From positions 90,502,575 through 90,566,574 of the forward strand of contig NC_092872.1 of NCBI RefSeq assembly GCF_028372415.1: a stretch of 64,000 nucleotides of DNA, written 5' to 3'. Position numbers and translations under genes: made by a program. Positions 21,740-33,160 of this stretch are shown here, piece by piece (within the stretch, counting starts at the first letter, position 1; every line of letters starts with the position of its first letter). The notes below the pieces were generated by a model. That model did no database searches and was not told where the DNA came from. It saw only the letters and a program-made list of their open reading frames with translations. Source of the stretch: Notamacropus eugenii. Taxonomy: Eukaryota; Chordata; Mammalia; Diprotodontia; Macropodidae.

Positions 21740-22250
21740 GATAATTATATGCCCAATAATTAATGTCATTATTATTTCTTCATTGAAATTACTAGAAATC
21801 TTGGTGATGTGAGGTCCTAGATTTGTCAGCCCCTGACATCTCTGAGTTGAATTACTACCAACAATAACAATAATAGAGGTCATTATATCAAGAACTTATC
21901 ATCTTCAAGCTACCTAGAATGAAAGTCTTTAAACATAGAGAGATCAAAATCATATGGGAAGAGGATGAGATCCACAGTATCCTAATTGTCTTGTCTGTTA
22001 CTGGAATTGTACCAATTGTACCAAGGATGTTTTCAGTCAGCTTAAAGAGGTTGAATTTATATCTTAATACTTATTTAACTTAATACAATATTCAACTACA
22101 AAATTCAGTTATTTTATTTAGCTGTGAAATAGTCTATGGAACATTAAATACAAGATAGCAGGACAGTGATTTGCCCCCAAACCATTTCATTCTCAACCCT
22201 TCCCCCAAAAATTAAAAAGAAAGAAGTACTGATGATGACAATAAAAACAA
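21740..22250. other. Unassigned sequence
   Basis: AT-rich DNA with no recognised gene or repeat. Confidence 0.35.
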
Positions 22251-22254
22251 CAAT

Positions 22255-24412
22255 ATATCCCTTTTTTGATTTAATTTTATTTTTAATTTTATATAATTTA
22301 CTTATTTTCAGTTCTCAATATTCACTTCCACAAGAATTTGAATTCAAAATTTTCTCCCCATCTCTCCCCACCCCCACCCTAGGACAACATGCACCCCATC
22401 CACACCTTCCTCCAATCTGTCTTCCCTTCCATTACCCACCCTTCTTTCATCCCCCTTTCCCTCTATTTTCCTGTAGGACAAAATAGATTTCTATACTCCA
22501 TTGCCTGTATAGCTTAATTTCCAGTTGCATGATAAGACAACTTTTAACATTTATTCTTAAAGCTTTGAGTTCCATATTCTCTCCCTTCCTCCCTTCCTCC
22601 CTCTCCACCCACCCTCACTGAGAAAACAAGCAATTCAATATAGGTCTGTGTAACTGTGCAACTGTGTAACAATGCAAAGCACTTCCATAATAGTTATGTT
22701 GTAAAAGACTAATCACATTTCCCTCTATCCTATCCTGCCCTCCATTTATTCCATTCTCTATCCCTTGACTCTTCCTCCCACAATAGTGTTTGCTTCTGAT
22801 TATCCCTTTCCCCAATTTGCTGTACCTTCTATTATCTTCCCTTTCCTGTCCCCTTCTCCCTTGCCTTCCTGTAGGGTAAAATAAGTGTCCATATCCAATT
22901 GAGTGTGTATTATTCCCCCCTTAAACCAAATCCCATGAGAGTAAGGCTCACTTATTTCCTTTTATCTCCCTCCTCTTCCTCTCCATTGTAAAAGCTCTTT
23001 CTTTCTTCTTTTATGTGAGATCATGGTTTTCAGGTAGACCAATCATTTTTAAATTATCTCTCCTGGATCTATTTTCCAGGTCAGTTGCTTTTCCAGTAAA
23101 ATATTTCACATTGTCTTCTACTTTTTCATTCTTTTGGTTTTGTTTTATAATGTCTTGGTTTCTCATTTGCTTCCATCTGCTCCATTCTAATTTTTAAAGA
23201 ACTATTTTCTTCAGTGAGCTTTTGAACCTCCTTTTCTATTTGGCCAATTTTGCTTTTTAAAATATTCTTCTTCTCATTGACTTTTTGGACTTCTTTTGCC
23301 ATTTGGGTTAGTCTGTTTTTAAAGGTGTTATTTTCTTCATTGTTTTTGGGGTCTCCTTTAGCAAGCTGTTGACTCGTTTTTAATGATTTTCTTGCATCGC
23401 TCTCATTTCTCTTCCCAACTTTTTCTCCACCTCTCTTACTTGTTTTTCAAAATCCTTTTAGAGCTCTTCCATGGCCTGAGATCACTGAATATTTTTTGGA
23501 GGCTTTGGATGTACAAGCCTTGACTTTGATGTCTTCCTCTGATGGTATGCTTTCCTCTTCCTCATCTGAAAGGATGGAATTAAATGCCTTTTCACTAAGA
23601 AAGTAACCTTCTATAGGCTTATTTTTTTTTCCTTTTTTGGGCATTTTCCCAGCCAGTTACTTGACTTTTGAGTCCTTTGTCAAGTAGACGGTATACTACC
23701 TTAGACTTCAGAGGTTTTGTGCAGCTGTTCTCTGAGATATCTATAGGTACCTGTAAGTTCTCAGTTCCTCCAAGGTGACACAATCAAGGGAGAGGAGTTT
23801 ACTCCTCTCCTCCCTGCTGTGAGCAACCACAAGCACTCTTTTCTGCCCTGGAACTGTGAGTAGGATTCCCTCTACATAGCCACCACCAGCTCCACCACAC
23901 CAGCCCTCCTCCTCACCCCAGGACTGCCACTCAAGACTGAGACCCAGATCAATTGTTGGATTCCCCTAGGGTCTTTAAGCTGAGGGCTCCAAAAGTAGAT
24001 GCTGCTGCCACAGTGGATGCCGCTGCCCTGGGACCAGAGCTGGGGCCACACAATGCTCCCCTCTCACCCAGATGAAAGAGCTTTCTTACTGACCTTTGAA
24101 GCTGTCTTTGGCATTTGTGGGTTGAGAAATCTGGGAAAAGCAGCTGCTACCTGTGATTCCATGCCCTGAAGCCTGCTCCAGTCCTATCCACGCTGTGGGC
24201 TGCACTCTGCTCTGAGCCCAGTATGATAGAATCTTCCTGTTGGTCTTCCAGACTGTCTTGAGCAAGGAAATCTCTTTCACTCCTTCATTTTGTGGCTTCT
24301 GCTGCTCTAGAATTTGTTTAGGGAAATTTTTTACAGATATTTTATGGGCTATGGGGGGAGAGCTTCTACAGGTCTGTCCTTCTACTCTGCCATCTTGGCT
24401 CTGCCCCTAATA
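22255..24412 (-). mobile_element. HAL1-like element (L1 derivative lacking ORF2)
   Basis: On the minus strand: L1-type 5' end at 24412 ('gagccaagatggcagagtag'), 5' UTR to about 23645, ORF1 from 23644 to about 23019, then directly the ORF2-less 3' region shared with 5612-6397 and 26408-27400, ending in an A-rich tail at 22255. No ORF2 sequence at all. About 2.16 kb. ORF1 lacks its C-terminal third, so this copy is also internally deleted. Mobilisation would have depended on L1 ORF2p. Confidence 0.72.
23019..23644 (-). pseudogene. ORF1 of the HAL1-like element
   Basis: Starts MPKKGKKNKPIEGYFLSEK at 23644, an N-terminus like that of L1 ORF1 at 15830; SDEEEESIPSEED acidic patch; coiled coil; then the 'LENRSRR' region near 23080 with 'gatctattttccaggtcagt' on the plus strand. 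Frame broken after ~65 codons. It ends in the RRM region, where the 3' region takes over. Confidence 0.75.
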
Positions 24413-24414
24413 AT

Positions 24415-24655
24415 AAATCTCTTGACCTGTAAGCAGGTCATTATGAGTCTACCTTCAATAATGGATATAAAACTATCTTGAAAACTTAAAAGGAGTACAT
24501 AAATGTGAGTTAGAAATGTTAATTATTGAATTATTGCATTGAATTAGAAATGTTCATTATTAATATATAAAAGTAATGTGGGGGTACAAAAGCACCTTAC
24601 TAAAATTGTCCTCTACTGTCTCAAGATAATATGAAAGTGATTTGATTATTTAAGG
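24415..24655. other. Unassigned sequence
   Basis: AT-rich, with the direct repeat 'agttagaaatgtta...tgaattagaaatgttcattatt' at 24508 and 24540. No gene seen. Confidence 0.35.
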
Positions 24656-24659
24656 TTAA

Positions 24660-25545
24660 GGTGGCAGAAAACCCTAGGACTACATGAATTTATAAGTATA
24701 TTCTACAAAACATTTAAGGAATTCCAATATTGTATAATCTGTTTGAAAAAAATAGGAAAAGAAAAGGTACTAACATAACAAATTCCTTCCATGTTACATA
24801 TATGGCCTTGATGTTTAGACCAGGGAGAATCAAAACAAATAAAGAAAAGTATAAAGCAATATCCCATAAAATTTTACCAGAGACTAAAGCAACATATCAC
24901 AAAGGTCATGAATGCACTATGACTAGTTTGGATTTATACTAGAATTTCAGGGTTGGTTCAATATTAAGAAAATTATAAAAAATAATTGATCATATGAATA
25001 ACAAGAACAACAAAAATCATATAATCATATCAATATTCACTGAAAACTTTTTGGCAAAATGCAACACACATTCTTGTTTATAACAACACTGTAAAGCCTA
25101 AGAATAAATATATTTTTCTCAATATGATGAGTAATACCTATCTAACAAAGAACCAGCATTACCTGCAATTCTACCTAAATTAATTTATTTATACAGTGTC
25201 ATACCAATCAAATTATCAAAGGATTACTTAATAAAACTAGAAAACATAATGAAATTAATTTGGAAGAATAAAAGGTCAGGAATCTCAAGGGAAATAATTT
25301 TTTTAAATGGGAAGGAAAGCAGTTAAGAAGTATCAGTTCTCAAATTATACTGTAAAAGAATAATCTTAACAATGATTTGGTAATGATTAAGAATTAGAAA
25401 GGGTGATAAAATTAGATACACAATACACAGAAACAAATGAGCACGGTAACCTAGGTCTCAAAACCCAAAGATCTCAGCTGTTAGGAGAAGAATTTACTAT
25501 TTGACAAAAAAGTGTTGGGAAAACTAGAAAGTTGAGAAAAGCTTA
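24660..25545 (+). pseudogene. Old L1 ORF2 fragment with the RT palm missing
   Basis: First part matches ORF2 fingers ('gaatttataagtatattcta', 'tttaaggaattccaatattg', 'cagggttggttcaatattaa'). Near 25160 it jumps to the thumb region ('acctgcaattctacctaaat', 'agtgtcataccaatcaaatt'), skipping the GVKQG and FADD blocks (about 500 bases in the first L1). It ends near 'tgttgggaaaactagaaag'. Very decayed. Confidence 0.75.
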
Positions 25546-25547
25546 GG

Positions 25548-25662
25548 TGCCAGCTAGGTGGAATACAGTGCTGACCCTGGAGTAGAAAAGATCTGAGTTC
25601 AAATCTAGTCTCAGACACTTACTAGCTGTTTGACCTTAAGCAAATTACTTTACCACTCTAAA
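25548..25662 (+). mobile_element. tRNA/CORE SINE, 5' part
   Basis: 'ggtgccagctaggtggaata' (A-box region), 'gatctgagttcaaatctagt' (B box), 'cagacacttactagctgttt', 'gaccttaagcaaattacttt'. It breaks off after the core. Confidence 0.7.
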
Positions 25663-25754
25663 ACACAAATTTGTATGCTTCTTCTTGCCTGACAACGAGA
25701 ACTATTCAACCTAAACCATTTCCCTTTTTGCCTTAACTACTAAGAGAGTGCTGG

Positions 25755-25865
25755 AATTGATTTTCAAATGACCTAGATTCAAGTAGTTATTCTGTTCTTT
25801 GCTACCTCTGTGACCTTGGGCAAGTCTCTTAACGTTTGTGAGCCTCATTTTATCATTTGTAAAAG
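25755..25865 (+). mobile_element. MIR-type SINE fragment
   Basis: 'aaatgacctagattcaagta', 'ctacctctgtgaccttgggc', 'aagtctcttaacgtttgtga', 'cattttatcatttgtaaaag'. Confidence 0.65.
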
Positions 25866-27486
25866 GCTAGTAAAAGTGATGGAATTCAGCTGAGCTATTT
25901 AAAATCCTAAAAGATGATGCTGTTAAAGTGCTGTACTCAGTATGCCAGAAATTTTGGAAAACTCAACAATGGCCCCAGAAGTGGAAATGATCAATTTACC
26001 TCCCAATATAGAAGAAGGGCAATGCCAAGAAATGTTCAAATTACCAAACAATTTCACACATCAGCAAGATTATGCTTAGGGTTCTGCAAGCTAGGCTTCA
26101 GCAATGTATGAATCAAGAATAATCAGAAAAGCAGGATGGTTTTTTGAAGAGGCAGAGGAACTAGAGACCAAACTGTCAACATTTGCTGGATTATGGGGAA
26201 AGCAAGAGTTTCAGAAAAACATCTACTTCTGCTTGGTTGGCTACACTAAAGTGTTTGACTGTGTAGATCACAACAAGATGTGGCAAGTTCTTAAAGAGAT
26301 AGAAGTATAAGGTCTTCATAGACCTGTGGTTGTCAGTAGAAATAAGAATAGCCTCAGATTATGCAGATGATACCACTCTGGTAGCAGAAAGTAAAGAAAA
26401 ATTAAGAAGTCCCTTTTTTTTTTACTCTTTATTAATTTATTTTTAGTTTTCAACATTAACTTCCACAAGATTTTGCCTTCCAAATTTTCTCCCCATCTCT
26501 ACGCCCCTCACCCCAGATGGGGTGCATTCTGATTACCCCTTCCCCCAATCTGCCCTCCCTTCTATCACCCCCTTCTCTTATCCTTCCCTTCTGTTTTCCT
26601 GTAGGCAAGATTGATTTCTATTCCCCATTGGCTGTATATCTTATTTCCCAGTTGTATGTAAAAATAATTTTTAACATTTGTTTTTAAAACTATGTTACAT
26701 ATTCTCTCTCAATTCCTCCCTCCCTTCCCACTCTCATTGAGAAGGCAAGCAATTCAATATAGGTTATAGATGTGTAGTTATGCAAAATACTTCCATGACA
26801 GTCATGTTGTGAAAGACTTTCTCTCCATCCTATCTCTCCCTCCCCCCATTTATTCTATTCTCTCCTTTGACCTTGTCCCTCCTCAAACATGTTTGCTTCT
26901 CATTACCCCTTCCTCCTATTTGCCTTCCCTTCTATCATCCCTTACCTCTCTTATCCCCTTCCCCTCTACTTTTCAGTAGGGTAAGATAGATTTTCATGCT
27001 CAGTTGAGTGTGTATGTTATTCCCTCCTTAAGCCAAATCTGATGAGAGTTGAGGTTCATTTATTCACTTTCACCTCCTCCCTCTTCCTCCTCATTGTAAA
27101 AGTTTTTTCTTTCCTCTTTTATGTGAGATAATTTACCCCATTCTAGCTCTCTCTTTCTCCTTCTTCCTGTACATTCCTCTCTTACCCCTTAATTTTATTT
27201 TTTAGATATCATCCCTTCATATTCAACTCATCCTGTGCCCAATCAATATAGATAGGTAGATATAGATATAGATGATATATAGATATATTCCCTCCAACTA
27301 CCCTAACATTGAGAAAGATTTCATGAGTTACAAATATCATTTTTCCAAGTAGGCATGTAAACAGTTCAACTTTAATAAGTCCCTTGTGATTTCTCTTTCC
27401 TGTTTACCTTTTCATACTTCTCTTAATTCTTGTGTTTGAAAGTTAAATTTTCTATTCAGCTCTCCTCTTTTCATCAAGAATGCTTG

Positions 27487-27500
27487 AAAGTCCTCCATTT
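27487..27500 (+). repeat. Target-site duplication, left copy
   Basis: 'aaagtcctccattt', repeated exactly at 30155-30168 beyond the A-tail. It brackets the nested L1, and its perfection argues for a relatively recent insertion. Confidence 0.85.
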
Positions 27501-28274
27501 TGGAGTGGAACCAAGATGGCAGACTAGAAAGACACACTTATGCAGGGTCCTCCTCACAGCCCATAAAATACCTGCAGAGAGGGACTCTCAACAAATTTTG
27601 GAGCAGCAGAAGTTGAGAACAACAGAGTGGAGAAGATTTCCAGCCCATGGTGACCTGAAAGGCCCACAGAAATGTCGGTTGCTCCAGACACGGAGCCAAG
27701 CATGGAGCCCAGCCCAGCCTTGGCCAAGTGGCACAGCGTGAGGAGACTCTGGGAGGAGGACACCTCGGGGGCAGAATCTCCAGTCACAGTAGCGGGTCCT
27801 CAGATCCCTCAGCCCACAGGCACCAAAGGTCAGTGACAGGGATTTATCAGACAGCCAGGAAGGGAGAAGGGCCTTCCCATAGCTCCGGCAACAGGCAGCA
27901 GCCACAGAGCCTGCACAGCAGCCTATACTGAAGCTCCATTGTTGGAGCATAAAAACCCCTGGGGGTATTGAAGAGCTGAATCTTACCTCAGCCCTGGGTG
28001 GAGGTCCTGGGAGAACTGGTCTTTGTCTCACATTGAATGGCGGCCCTGCCCATTCAGCTTATCTAAAAACCAGCCCCCAGTGCTGACTTGGGAACTGAAG
28101 GCCAGGTGGCTGTGGAGAGGTAACTGCTAAAATTCTGGGTATAAAAATCCCTCTCTGAGTCCAGACCAGTACATGCTTGATTGTGCCACCTTGGAGGAAC
28201 TGAGATCTCACAGATTCCCAGAGTATACCCTACTCTTGACAAAGGACCCCAAAGTCAAGTAACTGGTTGGGAAA

Positions 28275-29375
28275 ATGTACAAAAAAGGGAAAAAATATAA
28301 GACTATAGAAGGTTACTTTCTTGGTGAACAGGTATCTTCTCCCATCCTTTCAGATGAGGAAGAACAATGCTTACCATAAGGGAAAGACATAAAAGTCAAG
28401 GTTTCTGTATCTCAAACATCCAAAATAAATATTCCATGGGCTCAGGCCATGGAAGAGCTCAAAAAGGATTTTGAAAATCAAATTAGAGAGGTGGAGGAAA
28501 AACTGGGAAGAGAAATGAGAGAGATGCAAGAAAAGCATAAAAAGCAGGTCAACACCTTGCTAAAGGAGACCCAAAAAAATGCTGAAGAAAATAACACCTT
28601 GAAAAATAGGCTAACTCAATTGGCAAAAGAGGTTCAAAAAGCCAATGAAGAGAAGAATGCTTTCAAAAGCAGAATTAGCCAAATGGAAAAGGAGGTTCAA
28701 AAGCTCACTGAAGAAAATAGTTCTTTCAAAATTAGAATGGAACAGATGGAGGCTAATGACTTTATGAGAAACCAAGAAATCACAAAACAAAACCAAAAGA
28801 ATGAAAAAATGGAAGAAAATGTGAAATATCTCATTGGAAAAACAACTGACCTGGAAAATAGATCCAGGAGAGACAATTTAAAAATTATGGGACTCCCTGA
28901 AAGCCATGATCAAAAAAAGAGCCTAGACATCATCTTTCATGAAATTATCAAGAAAAACTGCCCTGAGATTCTAGAACCAGAGGGCAAAATAAGTATTCAA
29001 GGAATCCACTGATCACCACCTGAAAGAGATCCAAAAAGAGAAACTCCTAGGAACATTGTGGCCAAATTCCAGAGTTCCCAGGTCAAGGAGAAAATATTGC
29101 AAGCAGCTAGAAAGAAACAATTTGAGTATTGTGGAAATACAATCAGGATAACACAAGATCTAGCAGCTTCTACATTAAGGAATCAAAGAATTTGGAATAT
29201 GATATTCCAGAAATCAAAGGAACTAGGACAAAAACCAAGAATCACCTACCCAGCAAAACTGAATATAATACTTCAGGGGAAAAAATAGTCTTTCAATGAA
29301 ATCAAGGACTTTCAAGCATTCTTGAAGAAAAGACCAAAGCTGAAAAGAAAATTTGACCTTCAAACACAAGAATGA
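28275..29375 (+). pseudogene. L1 ORF1, full length, three premature stops
   Basis: 366 codons from ATG 28275 to TGA 29373-29375, all in one frame; human ORF1p is 338 and mouse about 360-370. N-terminus MYKKGKKYKTIEGYFLGEQ, acidic SDEEEQ, coiled coil from about residue 58 with 21-residue units (MEKEVQKLTEEN...), RRM block LENRSRRDNLKIMGLPES (about 190), C-terminal domain ETPRNIVAKFQSSQVKEK (about 256). In-frame stops: TAA 28377, TGA 29010, TAG 29286. No frameshifts, so decay is by point change. Confidence 0.88.
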
Positions 29376-29479
29376 AGAGAAGCATGAAAAGGTAAACAGC
29401 AAAGAGAAGTCATAAGGGACTTACTAAAGTTGAACTGTTTACATTCCTACATGGAAAGACAATATTTGTAACTCTTGAA

Positions 29480-30095
29480 ACTTTTCAGTAGAAGGAATTT
29501 GGCAGTTCCCTTACTCTTACTTTTGAAAAGCTTGGCTAATATTGGAATTAAATGTTCTTGGAGTATTTAATAGAATTCACTTGTAAATATATCTAATCCC
29601 ATTTTTCCCCCAGGGCAGTTTCTTCTTGGCTTGTTCAATTTCTTTTTGTGAGATTGAATTATTTAAATTATTTTTTCATATTTTGTTAATCTAAGTATTT
29701 TATATTTTTGTTAAAATCCATTGCATTAATATTATCAGTTTTGTTGGTATATAACTGGGCAAAATTATCTCTAAAGATTTCTTTTTGCTTCTTCATTTGT
29801 TGTTAATGCTTCCATTTTAATTTTTATATTGGTGATTTGATGTTTTTCTCTCTTTAAAAAATCAGATTTGTTAATAATTTAATCTATTTTATTTGTTCCT
29901 TAAGCAGTTCTTAGATTTATTTGTTCATGCAATAAGGATTTTCTGGATAATAATTTTTGAAATTTCTTCTTTAATTTTTAGAATTTCTCTTTTGTATTCA
30001 GTTAGTGTTTTTTGATGTTTTGCTTTCTGATTTTTTTATTGTATGCCCAGTTCATTGATTTGTTCTCTTTTTCTTTTGTTGATAAAAATATTCAG
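29480..30095 (-). pseudogene. Inverted fragment of L1 ORF2 (linker to RT fingers)
   Basis: The reverse complement aligns with 2440-3060 of the first L1: 'gaaattgaacaagcca' followed by 'aagtgaattctat' and 'ttaattccaat'. It lies on the strand opposite to the ORF1 that precedes it and to the A-tail that follows. Decayed more than the flanking ORF1. Confidence 0.75.
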
Positions 30096-30154
30096 TCATA
30101 AAAATAAATAAATAAAATAAAATCTTGGGCTGTGAAGAGCAAAAAAAAAAAAAA

Positions 30155-30168
30155 AAAGTCCTCCATTT
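30155..30168 (+). repeat. Target-site duplication, right copy
   Basis: Exact second copy of the 14 bases at 27487-27500, directly after the A-tail of the nested L1. Confidence 0.85.
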
Positions 30169-30856
30169 CATTGAATGTCCATTTTTCACCTGAAATATTA
30201 CACTCAGTTTTGCTGGGTAAGTGATTCTTGATTTTAATCCTAGTTCCTTTGTCCTCTGGAATATATATTGTAAGCTTTTGGATCCTTTAATGTAGAAGCT
30301 GCTAGATCTTGTGTTATCCTAATTGTGTTTCCATAATACTTGAATTGTTTCTTTTCTGGATGCTCACAATATTTTCTCCTTGACCTAGAAACTCTGGAAT
30401 TTGGCTACAATATTCCTTAGAGTTTTCCTTTGGGGATTTCTTTCAGGAGGTAATTGGTGGATTCTTTCAATGTCTATTTTACCACCTGGTTCTAGAATAT
30501 CAGGGCAGTCTTCCTTTATAATTTCTTCAAAGGTTGTGCCTAAGACTCTTTTCTTATCATGGCTTCCAGATAGTCTAATAATTTTTAAATTATTTCTGCT
30601 GGATCAATTTTTCAGGTCAGTTGTTCCTTCAATAAGATATTTAACATCATCTGTTTTTTTCATTCTTTTGGTTTTGTTTTATTATTTCTTGTTTTTCATA
30701 AAGTCACTAGCTTCCATTTGCTCCATTCTAATTTTTAAGGAATTAATTTTTTCAGTGAACTTTTGGATCTCCTTTTCCATTTGGCCCATTCTGCTTTTTA
30801 AGTCATTCTTCTCCTCATTGCTTTTTAGACCTCTTTTGCCATTTGAATTAGTCTAT

Positions 30857-31165
30857 TTTTTCCCAAATTTATTAATTTATTTGTTTTCAATTTTCAGTAT
30901 TCACTTTCACAGGCTTTAAATTTTCTTCCCTTTCCTCCTCTCTCCTTCCCTAAGACAATGTACAATCTTATATAGGCTCCACACATACATTCCTATTAAA
31001 AACATTTTCACATTAGTGATGTTGCATAGAAGAATTATAGTGAAAGAGAGAAACCATAAGAAAAACAAAATAAAACATAACCAAAGAGAAAATAGTCTGC
31101 TTCACTCTGCATTCTGACTCCATAATTCTTTCTCTGTATGAATGGCATTTTGCATCATGAGTCCT
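30857..31165 (-). mobile_element. Old L1 3' end inserted in HAL1 ORF1
   Basis: 'cccaaatttattaatttatt', 'cagtattcactttcacaggc', 'ttcacattagtgatgttgca', 'gaaagagagaaaccataaga'. The same L1 3' end is at 36600-36850. HAL1 ORF1 sequence resumes on both sides ('gaattagtctatttt' left, 'aaggtgttattttcctcag' right). Confidence 0.75.
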
Positions 31166-32790
31166 TTGAAAATGTTTAAGGTGTTATTTTCCTCAGTATT
31201 TGGTGGGGGGAGGGGTCTTCTTTAGCAAGCTGTTGACTTGCTTTTCATGATTTTTTTTGCATCACTCTCTTTTCTCTTACTTGATTTTCAAAATGCTTTT
31301 TGAGCTCTTCCATGGCCTGAGACCAATTCATATTATTTTCTTGGAAGCTTTGATATAGGAGCTGGACTTTGTTGTCTTCTTCTGGTTATATGTTTTGATC
31401 TTCCTTGTCCCCAAAATAAGATTCTATAGTCTGTTTTTTCCCCACTTTTTGCCTATTTTCCCAGCCCATTACATGACTTTTTAGCTGTTTGATAGTGTCT
31501 CTGCTTCCAGAGTGAAAGGTGTACTGTCACAAACTTCAAGGGTTTTGTACAGCTATTTCCAGAGATATTTCTATGGACCTATTAGTTTTCAATTCTCCCA
31601 AGGTTGTATGATCAAAGGAGAAATGTTTACTCCTCTCCTCATCTGTGTTCTGGTCTGTGAGTGACCACAAGCACTCTTTTCTGCATTGGAAGTGTGAGGA
31701 GCATTCCCTCTCCACCTCCACCATAAGCTCCGCCATGCCAGTGCTCCTCCTTAACCCAAGACCACTACCCAGGACTGTGACCCAGATTGAAGCACAGGCA
31801 AAGCAAGAGAATCCTGCCTCAGTGCCAGAAATCTCTGCAATCTCCCTCTGATCAACCACTCAATCCCTCCACTGTCTGTGAACTAAGAGCTCCAGAAACA
31901 GCCACTACTGTTGCTGCTGCCACCACCACTGCCCTGAGGCTGGGGCCAGTCCATGCTCCTCTCTCATCCAGGTCTGACAAACCTTTCCTACTGATCTCAT
32001 AAGTTTTCTTTGGCATTTGTGGATTGAGAAGTCTGGAAAATAGCCAAAGCTCCCAGTGATTCAGTCCCCTGATACCTGCTCCAGCTTGGGTTGTTGGTGC
32101 AGCCCATGCTGGACTGTGTTCTTCCTTCATGTTGCTGCAACAGACTTTTCCTCTCCACTTTTCAAGTTATTTTGGATTGAAAATTTGTTTCACTCTGTCA
32201 TTTTGTTGGTTCTGCTGATCTAGAATTTATTTAGAGTCATTTTTTACAGGTATTTGGAGGGGGTTAGGGGAGAACTCAAGCAAGTCCCTGCTTTTACTTC
32301 ACCATCTTGGCTCTGTACCTCAAGAAGCCTCTTGATGAAGGTAAAAAAAAAAAGAGCATGTAAAAGCTGGCTTAAAGTTTAACTTCAAAAAAATTCAGAT
32401 CCTGGCAACTGATTATACCACCTGCAGGCAAACAGAGGGAGAAGAAATGGAAGCAATGTCAGATTTTGTATTCTTGGACTCAAAGATCACTGCAAAATTA
32501 AAAGATCTTTGTTCCTTGGAAGGAAGATATGACAAATCTGGACAGCACACTAAAAAGCAGAGACATCACCTTGCCAACTAAGTTCTGTATAGTCAAAGCT
32601 ATGATTTTTCCAATAGCAATTTATGGCTATGACAGCAGGACTACAAGAAAAGCTGAGTGTCACAGAATCAATGTTTTCAAATTGTGGTGCTGGAGAAGAC
32701 TTTTGAGAGTCCCTTGTACAGCAAGTCAAATCAGTCAATACTTAAAGAAATTACTCCAGACTATTCACTGGAAAGTCAAATATTGAAGTT

Positions 32791-33160
32791 CCAATGAAAA
32801 GTCTTTTTCTTACCTCTTTTATGAGAGATAATTTGCCCCATTCCATTTCTCCCTTTCTCCTCCCAATATATTCCTATCTCACCCCTTAATTTCATTTTTT
32901 TAGATATGATCCCTTCCTATTCAACTCACCCTGTGTTCTCTGTCTCTCTCTCTCTATGTGTGTGTGTGTGTTTGTGTGTTTGTATGTGTGTGTGTGTGTG
33001 TGTGTATAATCCCACCAACTACTCAGATACTGCAAAAAGTTTCAAGAGTTACAAATATTATCTTTCCATGTGGGAATGTAAACAGTTCAACTTTAATAAG
33101 TCCCTTATGATTTCTCTTTCCTATTTACTTTTTCATGCTTCTCTTGATTCTTGTGTTTGA
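32791..33160 (-). mobile_element. L1/HAL1 internal fragment inserted in the RTE
   Basis: Minus-strand post-ORF1 sequence ('gagataatttgccccattcc', 'tttaataagtcccttatgat'), with a (TG)n run at about 32958-33006. Flanked by 'tcaaatattgaagtt' (32776) and 'tcaaatactgaagct' (33161), a 15-base duplication of the RTE target with two differences. Neither end is a normal L1 3' terminus. Confidence 0.75.

Larger units (their letters stand above)
27501..30157 (+). mobile_element. L1 with 5' end, ORF1 and an inverted ORF2 piece, nested in HAL1
   Basis: Starts at the L1 5' end ('tggaaccaagatggcagact'), has a full 5' UTR and ORF1 (28275-29375), about 100 bases of inter-ORF sequence to about 29478, then about 615 bases of ORF2 in the opposite orientation, and ends with 'aaataaataaataaaataaa', 18 further bases and a 17-base A-tail. 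A perfect 14-bp target duplication flanks it. The endonuclease, most of RT and the C-terminus are absent, so it cannot be autonomous. Confidence 0.85.
26408..32322 (-). mobile_element. HAL1-like element inserted in the RTE
   Basis: Minus strand: 5' end at 32322 (a degraded 'agagccaagatgg'), 5' UTR to about 31460, ORF1 from about 31460 to 30160 and on to about 27430 beyond the nested L1, then the ORF2-less 3' region to an A-tail at 26408-26417. 'aagaagtccct' on the left and 'aagaagcctct' on the right look like the target duplication. Its own sequence is about 2.9 kb; the rest is the L1 at 27501-30157 and an old L1 end at 30857-31165. ORF1 is too decayed to encode protein. Confidence 0.75.

Noticed and set aside
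30401-30919. 172-codon plus-strand frame, hydrophobic
   Set aside because: Antisense of the HAL1 ORF1 C-terminal region running into an old L1 3' end.
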